A stretch of 64,000 bases of DNA from assembly GCF_018881545.1 (NCBI RefSeq), contig NZ_JACVQD010000001.1, positions 1,640,039 through 1,704,038 on the forward strand. Reading direction: 5' to 3'. This DNA is from Polynucleobacter alcilacus. GTDB lineage: Bacteria > Pseudomonadota > Gammaproteobacteria > Burkholderiales > Burkholderiaceae. Under the pieces are notes generated by a model. The model searched no databases. It saw only the letters and a program-made list of their open reading frames with translations, and was not told the origin of the DNA. The position numbers and the translations under genes are program-made. Shown piece by piece: positions 42,597 through 51,749 of the stretch; the stretch's first letter is position 1; every line of letters begins with the position of its first letter.

Positions 42597-45188
42597 TTAG
42601 ACCGTTTTTTCTTGGCCGCCAGTTTCAACTAAAACCATCGGACCATCTGACGATATTGCTGCAGGCTTCGGTGTTCTACCCAAATTCGCTGGTTCAGCCT
42701 GAATTTGGCCTTGTGCCTCAGCATGCTTAGAAGCATCAGTTGCCACCCAGATCATGCCAGCGGATTGCACAACGCTATGCAAGGGAGTTTCTTCAAGCGC
42801 CTGGAAGGCCACTTTTGGAAGTTCTGGCATTGGTTTAACAATCACTTCCACTGCAGCAACAACTGCTACTGGGATTGGTGTGCTTGTTTGCGCAGCTGGT
42901 GCAGAACGGTTTGACTGACGTGGAGCGCGCGGCGCACGTTCCTGTTTTGCAACAGCAGGTTTTGCATTACCAAAGCTGTTCACAATATTCTGAATCGGCA
43001 TTGAAGCAGATGCGCCAGCCATTCCTACAGGAGGGCCTGTAAATGGACTCGCTGCTACAGGAGCTGCATTGAGGGTTTCACCATTTGTTTCAGTGCGTTC
43101 GCCACGTTGGCCACGACTACGACCGCGACGGTTGCGACCACGACCACGACGCTCATCACCTTCAGCGCTTGGAGCATCGCTATCTGGAGCAGCTTCAGTT
43201 GCGGGTGTTACTGCAGCTGGATTTGCTTGACGCTCAGGCTTTGGACCATTTTGATTGCGGTTGCGGTTATTACGGTTAGCGTTACGGGGGTTATTCCCTT
43301 CGCTTGCTGTTGCTTCAGTAGCGCTAGCTACTGGACGTTCAGTACGTTCACCATTGCGGTCATTACGCTCACCACGACGGCCACGATTACGATTGCCACT
43401 ATTGCTACCATTGCGGCCTTGATTACGGCCACGGGCATTGCTTAGGGCAGGCTTTTCTTCAACTGCAGGAGATGAAGAGAATAGTTTCTTGATAAAACCA
43501 AAGAGGCCACCAGAGCTGCTTTCGCTAACTACTTTTTCAGTCCGTGCTGGACGTGGCTGACTAACCGGTGCTGGTTGCGTTGGGGTGATGCCTTTAACTG
43601 CCGCTTCCGGACGAACTTTCACCTCAGCATCTTTACGACTCACTGTAGTGTCGGTCTCGAGTTCTCGAGCAGCTTCTTCTGCCATGACATAGCTCGCTTT
43701 TTGATCATCCAAACGCGGATCATCATGACGTAAACGCTCTAACTTGTAATGGGGTGTTTCTAAATGCTTATTAGGAACCATCAAGACATTGACTTTGAAG
43801 CGGGTCTCAATCTTAATCACCTCAGCACGTTTTTCATTCAAGAGGAATGCAGCCACTTCGACTGGTACCTGAGTATGAATCGCTGCAGTGTTTTCTTTCA
43901 TCGCCTCTTCTTGGATGATGCGTAGAACTTGCAATGCTGAAGACTCAGTATCACGAATATGGCCCGTGCCGTTACAACGAGGGCAAGTGACATGACTACC
44001 TTCCGATAGCGCTGGGCGCAAACGTTGGCGTGACATTTCCATCAAACCAAACTTGGAAATCTTGCCCATTTGAACGCGGGCACGGTCATGACGCAGAGCG
44101 TCGCGCAAGCGATTCTCAACATCCTTTTGTGCTTTGCTTGATTCCATATCAATGAAGTCAATCACGATCAGACCGCCCAAGTCACGTAAACGTGCTTGAC
44201 GGGCGATTTCATCGGCGGCTTCTAAGTTGGTACGCGTTGCGGTTTCTTCAATATCAGAACCACGGGTCGCGCGTGCAGAGTTGACGTCTACCGAAACCAA
44301 AGCTTCAGTGTGGTCGATCACAATTGCGCCACCAGATGGCAATGGCACGGTACGTGAGTACGCAGTTTCAATTTGGTGTTCGATTTGAAAGCGTGAGAAC
44401 AAAGGTACATCGTCGTGATAACGCTTCACTCTTGGCAAATTATCCGGCATCACTACTGACATAAATGCAGCAGCTTGTTCATAGATGTCATCTGTATCAA
44501 TGAGAATCTCACCGATATCTGGTTGGAAGTAATCGCGGATTGCACGTATCACTAAGCTCGATTCGAGATAAATTAACAGCGGCGCTGAATTACCTTTAGC
44601 AGCCTCATCAATCGCTTTCCACAATTGCATGAGATAACTTAAGTCCCATTGCAATTCAGTGGCATCGCGACCGATCCCTGCAGTACGGGCAATGATGCTC
44701 ATGCCATCAGGCACTTCTAATTGCCCCATTGCTTCACGGAGTTCTTGACGGTCTTCACCTTCAATGCGGCGGGATACGCCACCCCCACGGGGGTTATTAG
44801 GCATTAATACTAAATAACGGCCTGCCAGGGAAACGAATGAGGTTAAAGCGGCGCCCTTTTGGCCACGCTCTTCTTTTTCTACCTGAACAATGATCTCTTG
44901 ACCTTCGCGCAGAGCATCCTTAATGGAAGCGCTGCGGACGTCTATGCCCTCTTTGAAATAAGTGCGGGCTACTTCCTTAAATGGCAAAAAGCCATGGCGT
45001 TCTTCACCGTAATTGACAAAGCAAGCCTCTAGAGAGGGTTCAATGCGGGTAATAACACCTTTGTAAATATTGCCTTTACGTTGTTCACGACCGGCAGCTT
45101 CGATATCAATATCAATGAGTTTTTGACCATCAACGATGGCAACTCGCAACTCTTCTTGTTGAGTTGCATTAAATAACATGCGTTTCAT
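42597..45188 (-). CDS. rne: Ribonuclease E
   Basis: An 863-residue endoribonuclease. Residues 1 to about 520 are the catalytic part: MKRMLFNATQQEELRVAIVDG at the start (split; RMLFNATQ is conserved), S1 domain about 37-125, the DNase-like site IVIDFIDME with DVNSARATRG, and the zinc link CPRCNGTGH near residue 404. The rest is a disordered tail rich in Arg, Asn, Gly and Glu (about 560-700: NRNRGRRGERNDRNGE) followed by an Ala/Pro/Val region, the degradosome scaffold and RNA-binding part. It starts RNA decay and processes rRNA and tRNA. The ATG is preceded by AGGAGAG. It is divergent from rluC, as in many proteobacteria. Confidence 0.95.
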   Translation of the reverse strand: MKRMLFNATQQEELRVAIVDGQKLIDIDIEAAGREQRKGNIYKGVITRIEPSLEACFVNYGEERHGFLPFKEVARTYFKEGIDVRSASIKDALREGQEIIVQVEKEERGQKGAALTSFVSLAGRYLVLMPNNPRGGGVSRRIEGEDRQELREAMGQLEVPDGMSIIARTAGIGRDATELQWDLSYLMQLWKAIDEAAKGNSAPLLIYLESSLVIRAIRDYFQPDIGEILIDTDDIYEQAAAFMSVVMPDNLPRVKRYHDDVPLFSRFQIEHQIETAYSRTVPLPSGGAIVIDHTEALVSVDVNSARATRGSDIEETATRTNLEAADEIARQARLRDLGGLIVIDFIDMESSKAQKDVENRLRDALRHDRARVQMGKISKFGLMEMSRQRLRPALSEGSHVTCPRCNGTGHIRDTESSALQVLRIIQEEAMKENTAAIHTQVPVEVAAFLLNEKRAEVIKIETRFKVNVLMVPNKHLETPHYKLERLRHDDPRLDDQKASYVMAEEAARELETDTTVSRKDAEVKVRPEAAVKGITPTQPAPVSQPRPARTEKVVSESSSGGLFGFIKKLFSSSPAVEEKPALSNARGRNQGRNGSNSGNRNRGRRGERNDRNGERTERPVASATEATASEGNNPRNANRNNRNRNQNGPKPERQANPAAVTPATEAAPDSDAPSAEGDERRGRGRNRRGRSRGQRGERTETNGETLNAAPVAASPFTGPPVGMAGASASMPIQNIVNSFGNAKPAVAKQERAPRAPRQSNRSAPAAQTSTPIPVAVVAAVEVIVKPMPELPKVAFQALEETPLHSVVQSAGMIWVATDASKHAEAQGQIQAEPANLGRTPKPAAISSDGPMVLVETGGQEKTV

Positions 45189-45563
45189 AACACTCTCCTA
45201 TGGGGGAGGGCGTCGTTGCGCGCTGCGTTAGGGGACAAGTTCGATGCCGCTTAAGGCGAAACCTTAAGGCGGCTGAATAGTGTGGATCCTGCAAATCTAG
45301 GCATCTTTTACCTAGTCCACCTCCTTAACTCTTGGTTAAATCGGTGCCACACTTGACGATCGCCGCAGAGACCTCCTTTAGGTCATCAATGCAGGCGCGC
45401 GCCTGAAAACTGTCTTCTAATCGCGGGTCGCGGCATACGGCACACCAACCCTGCGCCTCATTACAACGGGGGAGGGGCAACCCCGGGAGTCTTTTAAAGG
45501 GCGACTCCAAGCCCCACGATTCCAACCTGAATCAGCTTAGTCTCGGGCCAATAAATTGGCTAG
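45189..45563 (-). promoter_or_regulatory. Long structured 5' leader of rne
   Basis: About 375 bp separate the likely start site from the rne ATG. The segment is more GC-rich than its surroundings and packed with inverted repeats. The clearest is GCCGC-TTAAGG / CCTTAA-GCGGC around a five-base loop at 45246-45273 with one bulged base, and GAGTC/GACTC arms at 45488-45508. E. coli rne has a 361-nt leader that RNase E uses to control its own mRNA, so a similar autoregulatory role is inferred. No sequence match to a known leader class is claimed. Confidence 0.55.
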
Positions 45564-45570
45564 AGCGTTG

Positions 45571-45596
45571 ATTATACGGCACAAGTTGAATGACAA
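45571..45596 (-). promoter_or_regulatory. Candidate rne promoter
   Basis: On the minus strand TATAAT (45571-45576) is a perfect -10 element. A TTGTCA (45591-45596) matches the -35 consensus in five of six bases, but the spacing is only 14 bp, so the true -35 may be different. This gives a start site near 45563 and defines the leader length. Confidence 0.5.
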
Positions 45597-45652
45597 TGGG
45601 GTATTGTTGAGTCCCTTGTCGCCCCCTGTCGAGGCGGCAAGAGAGATAAACC

Positions 45653-46657
45653 ATGAAATCCGATCTAGTAAGCACACCCAAATCAGTCCCTGCTGCAGTC
45701 CAATTGCAGACCATAGGCCCAGAAGAGGCGGGACAGCGGCTGGACAATTACTTGCTGCGCTGGGCTAAAGGGGTCCCTAAAAGTCACGTCTATCGAATTA
45801 TTCGGTCTGGCGAAGTGCGGGTAAATAAGAAGAGGGCAGAACCGACCACTCGGCTCATTGAGGGGGATGTCGTTCGAGTTCCCCCCGTCCGAATCGCTGA
45901 ACCATCTCAGATGGCAGCAGTAAACACAGCACAAACTAAATCCCGTGCAAGAGGCTACTCAGACAAGATGCCGATCCTTTTCGAGGATGAAGCACTCTTA
46001 ATCATAGATAAGCCTCCTGGTTTAGCGGTGCACGGTGGATCTGGTATTGCCTTGGGTGTGATTGAGACTTTACGTATTACCCGCCCAGAATTAAATTTTT
46101 TAGAATTGGTTCATCGTTTGGATCGAGATACTTCAGGTGTTTTATTGCTGGCCAAAAAGCGCAGCGCACTAGTGGAGCTCCATCGTCAAATTCGTGAAGG
46201 TCAAACGGATAAACGCTATTACTTACTTGCACATGGGGAAATCCAGCAAGGAACCCAAGTCATGCAACTCAAATTTCCATTGCATAAATATCTATTGCCG
46301 AACGGGGAGCGTCGGGTCCGCGTTGATCCAGAAGGCTTACCAAGCCATACCGCTTTGCGGGTGACTAAGATAATGAAGCGTGAGGATATGGCGATCACCT
46401 TGGCTGAAGCTCAATTGAAAACTGGGCGCACTCACCAGATTCGAGTGCATTTGCAGAAATTGGGACATGCCATTTTGGGTGACGATAAATATGGCTTTGA
46501 AGACCAAGATAAACGCATTAAATCCAAAAGACTGTATTTGCATGCTCATCTTGCGGGCTTTACACATCCTCGTACTGGTGAAAAAATGCGGATTGAATCG
46601 CCCTTACCTGCAGAGTTTGCAGCCATGATGAAGAATTTCGAACCTTTAGAAGCATAA
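45653..46657 (+). CDS. rluC: 23S rRNA pseudouridine synthase RluC
   Basis: A 334-residue pseudouridine synthase. An N-terminal S4 domain (AGQRLDNYLLRWAKG ... VNKKRAEPTTRLIEGD) binds RNA; the catalytic Asp lies in ELVHRLDRDTSGVLLLAKK; RTHQIRVHLQKLGHAILGDDKYG is the second family motif. RluC modifies U955, U2504 and U2580 of 23S rRNA in E. coli. The divergent placement next to rne is the same as in E. coli, which supports RluC over RluD. The phosphatase gene follows 3 bp later. Confidence 0.92.
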   Translation: MKSDLVSTPKSVPAAVQLQTIGPEEAGQRLDNYLLRWAKGVPKSHVYRIIRSGEVRVNKKRAEPTTRLIEGDVVRVPPVRIAEPSQMAAVNTAQTKSRARGYSDKMPILFEDEALLIIDKPPGLAVHGGSGIALGVIETLRITRPELNFLELVHRLDRDTSGVLLLAKKRSALVELHRQIREGQTDKRYYLLAHGEIQQGTQVMQLKFPLHKYLLPNGERRVRVDPEGLPSHTALRVTKIMKREDMAITLAEAQLKTGRTHQIRVHLQKLGHAILGDDKYGFEDQDKRIKSKRLYLHAHLAGFTHPRTGEKMRIESPLPAEFAAMMKNFEPLEA

Positions 46658-46660
46658 GCA

Positions 46661-47347
46661 ATGGCCCCAGGAAATAACTCCGATCGTCGCTACGACCTGA
46701 TTGTGTGGGATTGGGATGGAACCATCATGGATTCCACACCGACAATCGTCGACTGCATACAGCAGGCATGTCGTGACTTGGGCTTTCAGGAGCCTGATGA
46801 TGCTTTAGCCAGCTCAGTGATTGGCTTGGGTATTCATGACTCTTTGCGCAGGGCGGTGCCTTGGATTGATCCAGCCCACTTTCCAAAATTGACGGATCGT
46901 TTTCGTTATCACTACTTAGCTAAAGACCATGAACTCGATTTGTTTGTTGGTATTCGGGAGTTGTTAGAAAAATTACGAACTGATAAATATCTTTTAGGTG
47001 TGGCTACCGGAAAATCCAGGGTCGGTTTAGACCGTTCTTTGCAGCATCATCAAATCGGTCATCTTTTTCATGAGACACGCACTGCAGATGAGTCGTTCTC
47101 AAAACCCCATCCTGGTATGTTGCTAGAACTCTCTGATGCTACCCAAGTACCTACTCGACGGATATTAATGATTGGGGACACCACGCATGATTTAGATATG
47201 GCAGCTAATGCAGGCGTGGATGCGATCGCAGTGACGTATGGCGCTCATCCCCCGGATACCTTAAAAACTTCACAGTCTTTAGCCCATGTGGATGATGTGG
47301 CCCAATTGTCACAGTGGCTGAAAGATAATTTAACTGCACAGGCCTAA
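46661..47347 (+). CDS. HAD-IA family hydrolase (phosphoglycolate phosphatase-like)
   Basis: A 228-residue HAD phosphatase. Motif I is VWDWDGTIMDS (nucleophile and general-acid Asp), motif II ATGKSR and motif III/IV KPHP with MIGDTTHDLDMA. The cap insertion after motif I is helical, the Gph/PGP type. It probably dephosphorylates a small molecule such as phosphoglycolate; the exact substrate is not known. It sits 3 bp after rluC and 32 bp before sppA. Confidence 0.88.
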   Translation: MAPGNNSDRRYDLIVWDWDGTIMDSTPTIVDCIQQACRDLGFQEPDDALASSVIGLGIHDSLRRAVPWIDPAHFPKLTDRFRYHYLAKDHELDLFVGIRELLEKLRTDKYLLGVATGKSRVGLDRSLQHHQIGHLFHETRTADESFSKPHPGMLLELSDATQVPTRRILMIGDTTHDLDMAANAGVDAIAVTYGAHPPDTLKTSQSLAHVDDVAQLSQWLKDNLTAQA

Positions 47348-47379
47348 CCCTATTTATAGCAACACGAAGGAATTAAAAG

Positions 47380-48327
47380 ATGGAAAATAACCCCAATTCG
47401 AACTGGGAGCGTCAAGCCCTTGAGCACTTGCTTTTGGAGAATCTGAAAGAGACTCGTAAGGCGCGCCGTTGGAAAGCCATATTTCGTGTGCTGACTTTAA
47501 TAGTCATAGTGGGCGTAGTGCTTTCAGTATTTGACTTTCATCTTCCAGGACGTGGTATGGGCGCCGAAAAGCATACTGCTATGGTGACCTTGGATGGCGA
47601 GATTTCATCGAGTTCGATGGCGAATGCATTGGACATCAACTCTTCACTGACTTCTGCTTTTGAGAATGAACAAAGCGTTGGCGTGGTTTTAAGAATTAAT
47701 AGCCCAGGTGGTTCACCAGTGCAAGCAGGAATGATTAATGATGAAATTCATCGCTTACGTAAGCTGTATCCCAATAAGCCTTTTTATGTAGTGGTAGAAG
47801 ATATTTGTGCCTCTGGTGGTTACTACGTTGCAGTAGCAGCCGATCAGATCTTGGTAGATAAAGCCAGTTTAGTTGGCTCCATTGGGGTGATTATGGAAGG
47901 CTTTGGTTTTACTGGCCTGATGGATAAATTAGGCGTCACTCGTCGCATGATTACCGCAGGCTCTAATAAAGGCATGATGGATCCGTTTAGCAAGGAAGAT
48001 CCAAAGCAAGTTGAAATGGTGAAAACGATGATCGATGAAATTCATCAGCAATTTATTGCTGTAGTGAGGGAGGGTCGTGGCACCCGCTTGAAAGAGTCTG
48101 CTGATCTATTTTCTGGACGCATTTGGAATGGTGAGCAAGCAGTCAAGATTGGTTTAGTTGATGGCTATGGCACGGTTGAATCGGTGGCCCGCGATATCTT
48201 TAAAGCACCCGATATTCTGGACTACACCATGAAAGAAAATTTTGCGGAACGTGTCGCTAAGCGCTTTGGTGCCGAAGCTGGGGCTGCTGCTGGAAAGGCC
48301 TTAGTGAAGACGCCAGACCTGAAGTAA
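47380..48327 (+). CDS. sppA: Signal peptide peptidase SppA (S49 family), short form
   Basis: A 315-residue membrane-anchored peptidase. One hydrophobic segment (about residues 32-50) is followed by a periplasmic domain. Catalytic Ser lies in DICASGGYYVA; the Lys partner of the dyad is in the later region around SNKGMMDPFSKED. NSPGGSPVQAG and GSIGVIMEGFG are conserved. It degrades signal peptides left in the inner membrane. The protein is half the size of E. coli SppA, corresponding to one repeat, which oligomerises to complete the active site. Confidence 0.9.
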   Translation: MENNPNSNWERQALEHLLLENLKETRKARRWKAIFRVLTLIVIVGVVLSVFDFHLPGRGMGAEKHTAMVTLDGEISSSSMANALDINSSLTSAFENEQSVGVVLRINSPGGSPVQAGMINDEIHRLRKLYPNKPFYVVVEDICASGGYYVAVAADQILVDKASLVGSIGVIMEGFGFTGLMDKLGVTRRMITAGSNKGMMDPFSKEDPKQVEMVKTMIDEIHQQFIAVVREGRGTRLKESADLFSGRIWNGEQAVKIGLVDGYGTVESVARDIFKAPDILDYTMKENFAERVAKRFGAEAGAAAGKALVKTPDLK

Positions 48328-48350
48328 AAATATCTACTAAATAATGCTTG

Positions 48351-49121
48351 CTAGGCCAACAGTAGAAATACGGTTGGCCTATTTTGTAATGAGGCACAGG
48401 CAGCTTCACTGGGATAGCGCTTACGCCAGTCTGCAATAGACAGTGTGGTGATCATTTCGGATGGGAGACTGAGATCAACGCCTAAACACAATAAGGTTTG
48501 CGGTGCTAAAGCGTTCAAGCAAGCCATCAACATCGCAGTATTGCGATAGGGTGTTTCAATCCAAATTTGCGTTTGCTGTGCTTTCCTCGACTCCACTTCA
48601 AGTTGTTTGAGTTTGGCGCTGCGCTCTTGAGTCTCTTGAGGTAAGTAGCCCTGGAAAACAAAGCTTTGACCATTCAAACCGCTTGCCATGAGGCCCAGCA
48701 AGATGGAGCTAGGGCCTACCAAAGGCTTTACTTGCGCACCCAGTTTATGTGCAGCGAGCACTAATTCAGCCCCAGGATCGGCAACGCCAGGAACTCCCGC
48801 TTCCGACATCAGACCCATATCATTACCAGCAAGCAGGGGCTTGAGTAAATCAGCAGGTTTTACTAAATCACCATACTTTGCATTGCGGGCTGCGCCACGC
48901 CACTCACTCATCTGCATTTCTTGAATAGTGCAAGCCAGGGGAGAAACCGCATCAATGGCTTTTAGTAAAGCACGAGCAGTTTTAGCATCTTCAACAATCC
49001 AATGCTTGAGTTTGGCAGCTTGTGCAATAGTTTCACTCGGAAGTACCCATGGCAACTGTGCAGTGCGATCATCGTCACCTAAAGTGTTGGGGATTAAGTA
49101 GAGTGCGCCTAGTGTGGTCAT
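48351..49121 (-). CDS. RsmI-like SAM-dependent methyltransferase (tetrapyrrole methylase family)
   Basis: A 256-residue enzyme of the tetrapyrrole/corrin methylase superfamily. I use the ATG at 49121 because the protein then begins TTLGALYLIPNTLGDD, as in family members; a start at 49175 would overlap maf with extra unrelated residues. GLMSEAGVPGVADPGAELV is the SAM-binding region and GPSSILLGLMASGLNGQSF the RsmI-like motif. It resembles RsmI (16S rRNA C1402 2'-O-methylase) but is the shorter paralogue that lies next to maf in many betaproteobacteria. The exact target is not known. Confidence 0.8.
   Translation of the reverse strand: MTTLGALYLIPNTLGDDDRTAQLPWVLPSETIAQAAKLKHWIVEDAKTARALLKAIDAVSPLACTIQEMQMSEWRGAARNAKYGDLVKPADLLKPLLAGNDMGLMSEAGVPGVADPGAELVLAAHKLGAQVKPLVGPSSILLGLMASGLNGQSFVFQGYLPQETQERSAKLKQLEVESRKAQQTQIWIETPYRNTAMLMACLNALAPQTLLCLGVDLSLPSEMITTLSIADWRKRYPSEAACASLQNRPTVFLLLA
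48352..48386 (+). terminator. Terminator of sppA lying inside the 3' end of the convergent gene
   Basis: TAGGCCAAC and GTTGGCCTA form a perfect 9-bp stem with a 12-base loop, followed by TTTTG. The whole hairpin lies over the last codons of the convergent methylase gene. Confidence 0.7.
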
Positions 49122-49140
49122 TGGTGAGTTCAATTGCAAT

Positions 49141-49749
49141 CTATGTTTTAGAGGGAATGACAAAACCCGCGTCACGCAATAAACCGCTTAGAGCAATAAG
49201 CGGCAAGCCAATTAAGGCAGTAGGATCATTACTCTGGATAGACTCCAGAAGACTAATGCCTAAGCCTTCAGACTTGGCGCTACCCGCGCAATCATAGGGC
49301 TCTTCAGCCAGTAAATAACTTTCTAAAATATCATCCGCTAGTTTGCGAAAGCGTACTTCAGTTGGAACGCTTAAGGTCGTTTGTGATTCACCCCTCATTA
49401 AACAGAGCGCAGTATGAAAGGTCACTGTTTGACCGCGCATCAGTTGTAGTTGCGCCAGCGCCCTTTCAAAATTACCGGGTTTACCAAGAGCCGCGCCACA
49501 AAGATCGGCGACTTGATCAGAGCCAATTACCCAAGCATGGGGATGTTCTTTTGCGACTGCAGCCGCCTTTGCTTGCGCAAGGCGAAATGCCAAGTCGAGA
49601 GTGCTTTCACCAGTGAGGGGTGTTTCATCTACTTTGGGTGCAACAACATCAAACGGAATACGCAGGCGCTCAAGAAGTTCGCGGCGATACACTGAGGTGG
49701 ACGCCAGAATTAGGGGTGGGTTTTGGGATGAATTGCTGAAGTTACTCAT
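49141..49749 (-). CDS. maf: Maf family nucleotide pyrophosphatase (YceF-like)
   Basis: A 202-residue protein. LILASTSVYRRELLERL at the N-terminus and KVDETPLTGES are typical; WVIGSDQVADLCG carries the catalytic acid. Maf proteins hydrolyse noncanonical or modified nucleoside triphosphates; the YceF branch acts on 7-methyl-GTP. It lies 19 bp upstream of the RsmI-like gene and is divergent from yceD, as in many betaproteobacteria. Confidence 0.9.
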   Translation of the reverse strand: MSNFSNSSQNPPLILASTSVYRRELLERLRIPFDVVAPKVDETPLTGESTLDLAFRLAQAKAAAVAKEHPHAWVIGSDQVADLCGAALGKPGNFERALAQLQLMRGQTVTFHTALCLMRGESQTTLSVPTEVRFRKLADDILESYLLAEEPYDCAGSAKSEGLGISLLESIQSNDPTALIGLPLIALSGLLRDAGFVIPSKT

Positions 49750-49790
49750 TGCTACTGACTTTCGAAGAGGCCTTGATTTAGACTGATGTT

Positions 49791-50369
49791 ATGAATCGTA
49801 ATCAAGTTTTACCTCAAGTCCAGCTATCGACCGAGCCTAGTGCTTTAAAAAAGGTCGACTTTTGTGCCCCCCATTCCTATAAAGGGACTGGATTTTTAGG
49901 GATTTCAGACTTGCCAAGGCTTGCTGGTCAGGCTTCCACAGTCAAGGCGGGCGATGGATTTTCATGGCTCGTAGAGACTCATTTTGAGGATGCCCCTGGT
50001 GGCGAACCCCGTCAAATTCTGGAATTGGGCCTAAAAGGGCGTCTCCATTTGATTTGCCAGCGTTGCCTGCAAGACTGTACTGTGGAGTTAGATGAAAAAC
50101 GCCGTTTTGTGCTGGTTGCGACAGAGGCCGAGGCTGATGACTACCCGATTGAGGATGAAGAGCAGGAGCCTTTGGTGGCAAGCCAGCATTTCAGTCTTCT
50201 AGAAACCATTGAGGATGAGGTTTTATTGTCCCTACCCTTGATTCCAAAGCACCTAGAGGGCTTCTGTGCGCCTCATGCCACTGTTTTTGGGGATGTGGAG
50301 GGTGCAGAAGAGTCAGCAAAACAGGAAAACCCCTTTAACATATTGAAAAATATGAAGAAAAGTCCTTAA
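49791..50369 (+). CDS. yceD: YceD family protein (DUF177), 23S rRNA accumulation protein
   Basis: A 192-residue protein with the conserved LICQRCLQDC (two Cys pairs possible) in the middle and an acidic region before the C-terminal LSLPLIPKHLEGFC. YceD in E. coli is needed for normal 23S rRNA levels and lies directly before rpmF, as it does here. There is no membrane segment; it acts in the cytosol. It is divergent from maf (41 bp). Confidence 0.88.
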   Translation: MNRNQVLPQVQLSTEPSALKKVDFCAPHSYKGTGFLGISDLPRLAGQASTVKAGDGFSWLVETHFEDAPGGEPRQILELGLKGRLHLICQRCLQDCTVELDEKRRFVLVATEAEADDYPIEDEEQEPLVASQHFSLLETIEDEVLLSLPLIPKHLEGFCAPHATVFGDVEGAEESAKQENPFNILKNMKKSP

Positions 50370-50471
50370 TCAAGATCTTAGTTGTCCTGTTGTTTTGAGT
50401 GCGCCCCACAGAAAAATCAAGCATTTAGACGCTTTTCCATGCTAGAATATTGCCTTGCTTAGGAGTTCAAT

Positions 50472-50651
50472 ATGGCCGTCCAACAAAATAAAAAATCACC
50501 TTCCAAACGTGGCATGCACCGTGCGCACGACTTTTTGACCGCACCTGCTACGGCTGTTGAAGCCACAACTGGTGAGGCTCATTTGCGCCACCACATTTCA
50601 CCAAACGGCTACTATCGTGGTCGTAAAGTTGTTAAAACTAAAAACGATTAA
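50472..50651 (+). CDS. rpmF: 50S ribosomal protein L32
   Basis: A 59-residue ribosomal protein, read directly from the sequence: it begins [20 protein letters not shown] and ends [20 protein letters not shown] and [12 protein letters not shown] are diagnostic. It lacks the zinc cysteines found in some L32 forms. AGGAG lies six bases before the ATG. It lies between yceD and plsX, the conserved order, and is followed by a terminator. Confidence 0.97.
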   Translation: MAVQQNKKSPSKRGMHRAHDFLTAPATAVEATTGEAHLRHHISPNGYYRGRKVVKTKND

Positions 50652-50673
50652 TTTTTTTAGTCTAAATAGATAG

Positions 50674-50703
50674 AAGCGGCTCCAGAAAAAGCCGCTTTTT
50701 TCT
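50674..50703 (+). terminator. Hairpin terminator after rpmF
   Basis: AAGCGGCT and AGCCGCTT form a stem around an eight-base loop, followed by several T. It lies 22 bp after rpmF and before plsX, so it may allow some read-through into the fatty acid operon. Confidence 0.75.
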
Positions 50704-50735
50704 TGGATAAATCACTTGCAGCAATCAATGAGTTT

Positions 50736-51749
50736 ATGAGCGTTACTCTAGCTATTGATGCCATGGGCGGAGATCATGGAGTCGTGGTTACGGTTCCTGC
50801 TGCCTGCGATTTTCTAGAAAAACATCTCGATGTCAAGATTGCTTTGGTTGGTGATCCGGATGTAATCAAGCAGGCCTTGAGTCAATCTGCCCAAGCGCTG
50901 ATGGAGCGCATTCAAATTATTCCTGCAAGCGAAGTAGTGTTGATGGATGACCCCATCGAAGTGGCTTTGCGTCGCAAAAAAGATTCCTCAATGCGCGTAG
51001 CAATTGAGCTGGTCAAAGAAGCTAAGGCTGACGCCGTCATCTCCTCCGGTAACACTGGCGCGCTGATGGCTATCTCACGCTATGTCTTAAAAACCCTTGA
51101 GGGTGTTGATCGCCCAGCGATTGCCACTGCCATCCCAAATGAATTAGGGCGCGGCACGACCATGTTAGATCTGGGTGCTAACGCTGACTGTGAGCCAATG
51201 CATTTAGTGCAGTTTGCACAGATGGCGAATGTCATGGTGCAGGTGGTTGATGGTACACAGAACCCTTCCATTGGCCTTCTCAATATTGGTGAAGAAGTCA
51301 TCAAGGGTAATGAAGTAGTAAAGCAAACTAGCGAGTTACTGCGTCAAACCAATTTAAACTTTTACGGCAATGTAGAAGGTAATGATATTTTTAAGGGAAC
51401 CACGGACATCGTGGTTTGCGACGGATTCGTTGGCAACGTGGTTCTAAAAGCTAGCGAAGGGTTAGCAAAAATGATGAGTGGGATGATTCGTGAAGAATTT
51501 AATCGCTCACTCATGACCAAGTTAATGGCAATTTGTGCCATGGTGCCATTGCTGCGTGTGCGTAAGCGTGTTGACCATCGCCGCTACAACGGGGCGGTAT
51601 TATTAGGTTTGCGCGGTTGCGTCATTAAGAGCCATGGCTCTGCCGATCGTTTTGCATTTGGTTTTGCCTTAGACCGTGCGTATGAAGCTGCTAAGAACCG
51701 TATGGTAGAGCGTATTGCTGCAGCCTTTGCGGCGGAGACAAAAGAATGA
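50736..51749 (+). CDS. plsX: Phosphate acyltransferase PlsX
   Basis: A 337-residue enzyme making acyl-phosphate from acyl-ACP for phospholipid synthesis. I start it at 50736, giving [15 protein letters not shown], the usual N-terminus; a TTG 33 bases upstream lies in the terminator tail. [18 protein letters not shown] and [12 protein letters not shown] are conserved. Its end overlaps fabH by 4 bp. Confidence 0.95.
   Translation: MSVTLAIDAMGGDHGVVVTVPAACDFLEKHLDVKIALVGDPDVIKQALSQSAQALMERIQIIPASEVVLMDDPIEVALRRKKDSSMRVAIELVKEAKADAVISSGNTGALMAISRYVLKTLEGVDRPAIATAIPNELGRGTTMLDLGANADCEPMHLVQFAQMANVMVQVVDGTQNPSIGLLNIGEEVIKGNEVVKQTSELLRQTNLNFYGNVEGNDIFKGTTDIVVCDGFVGNVVLKASEGLAKMMSGMIREEFNRSLMTKLMAICAMVPLLRVRKRVDHRRYNGAVLLGLRGCVIKSHGSADRFAFGFALDRAYEAAKNRMVERIAAAFAAETKE

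Noticed and set aside
43085..43445. Plus-strand frames rich in Thr, Ala and His over the rne tail
   Set aside because: They are mirror frames of the low-complexity Arg/Asn-rich coding region.
45325..45525. 66-residue open frame on the minus strand inside the rne leader
   Set aside because: It has no ribosome site or recognisable motif, lies in a structured GC-rich leader and is explained by chance in GC-rich sequence.
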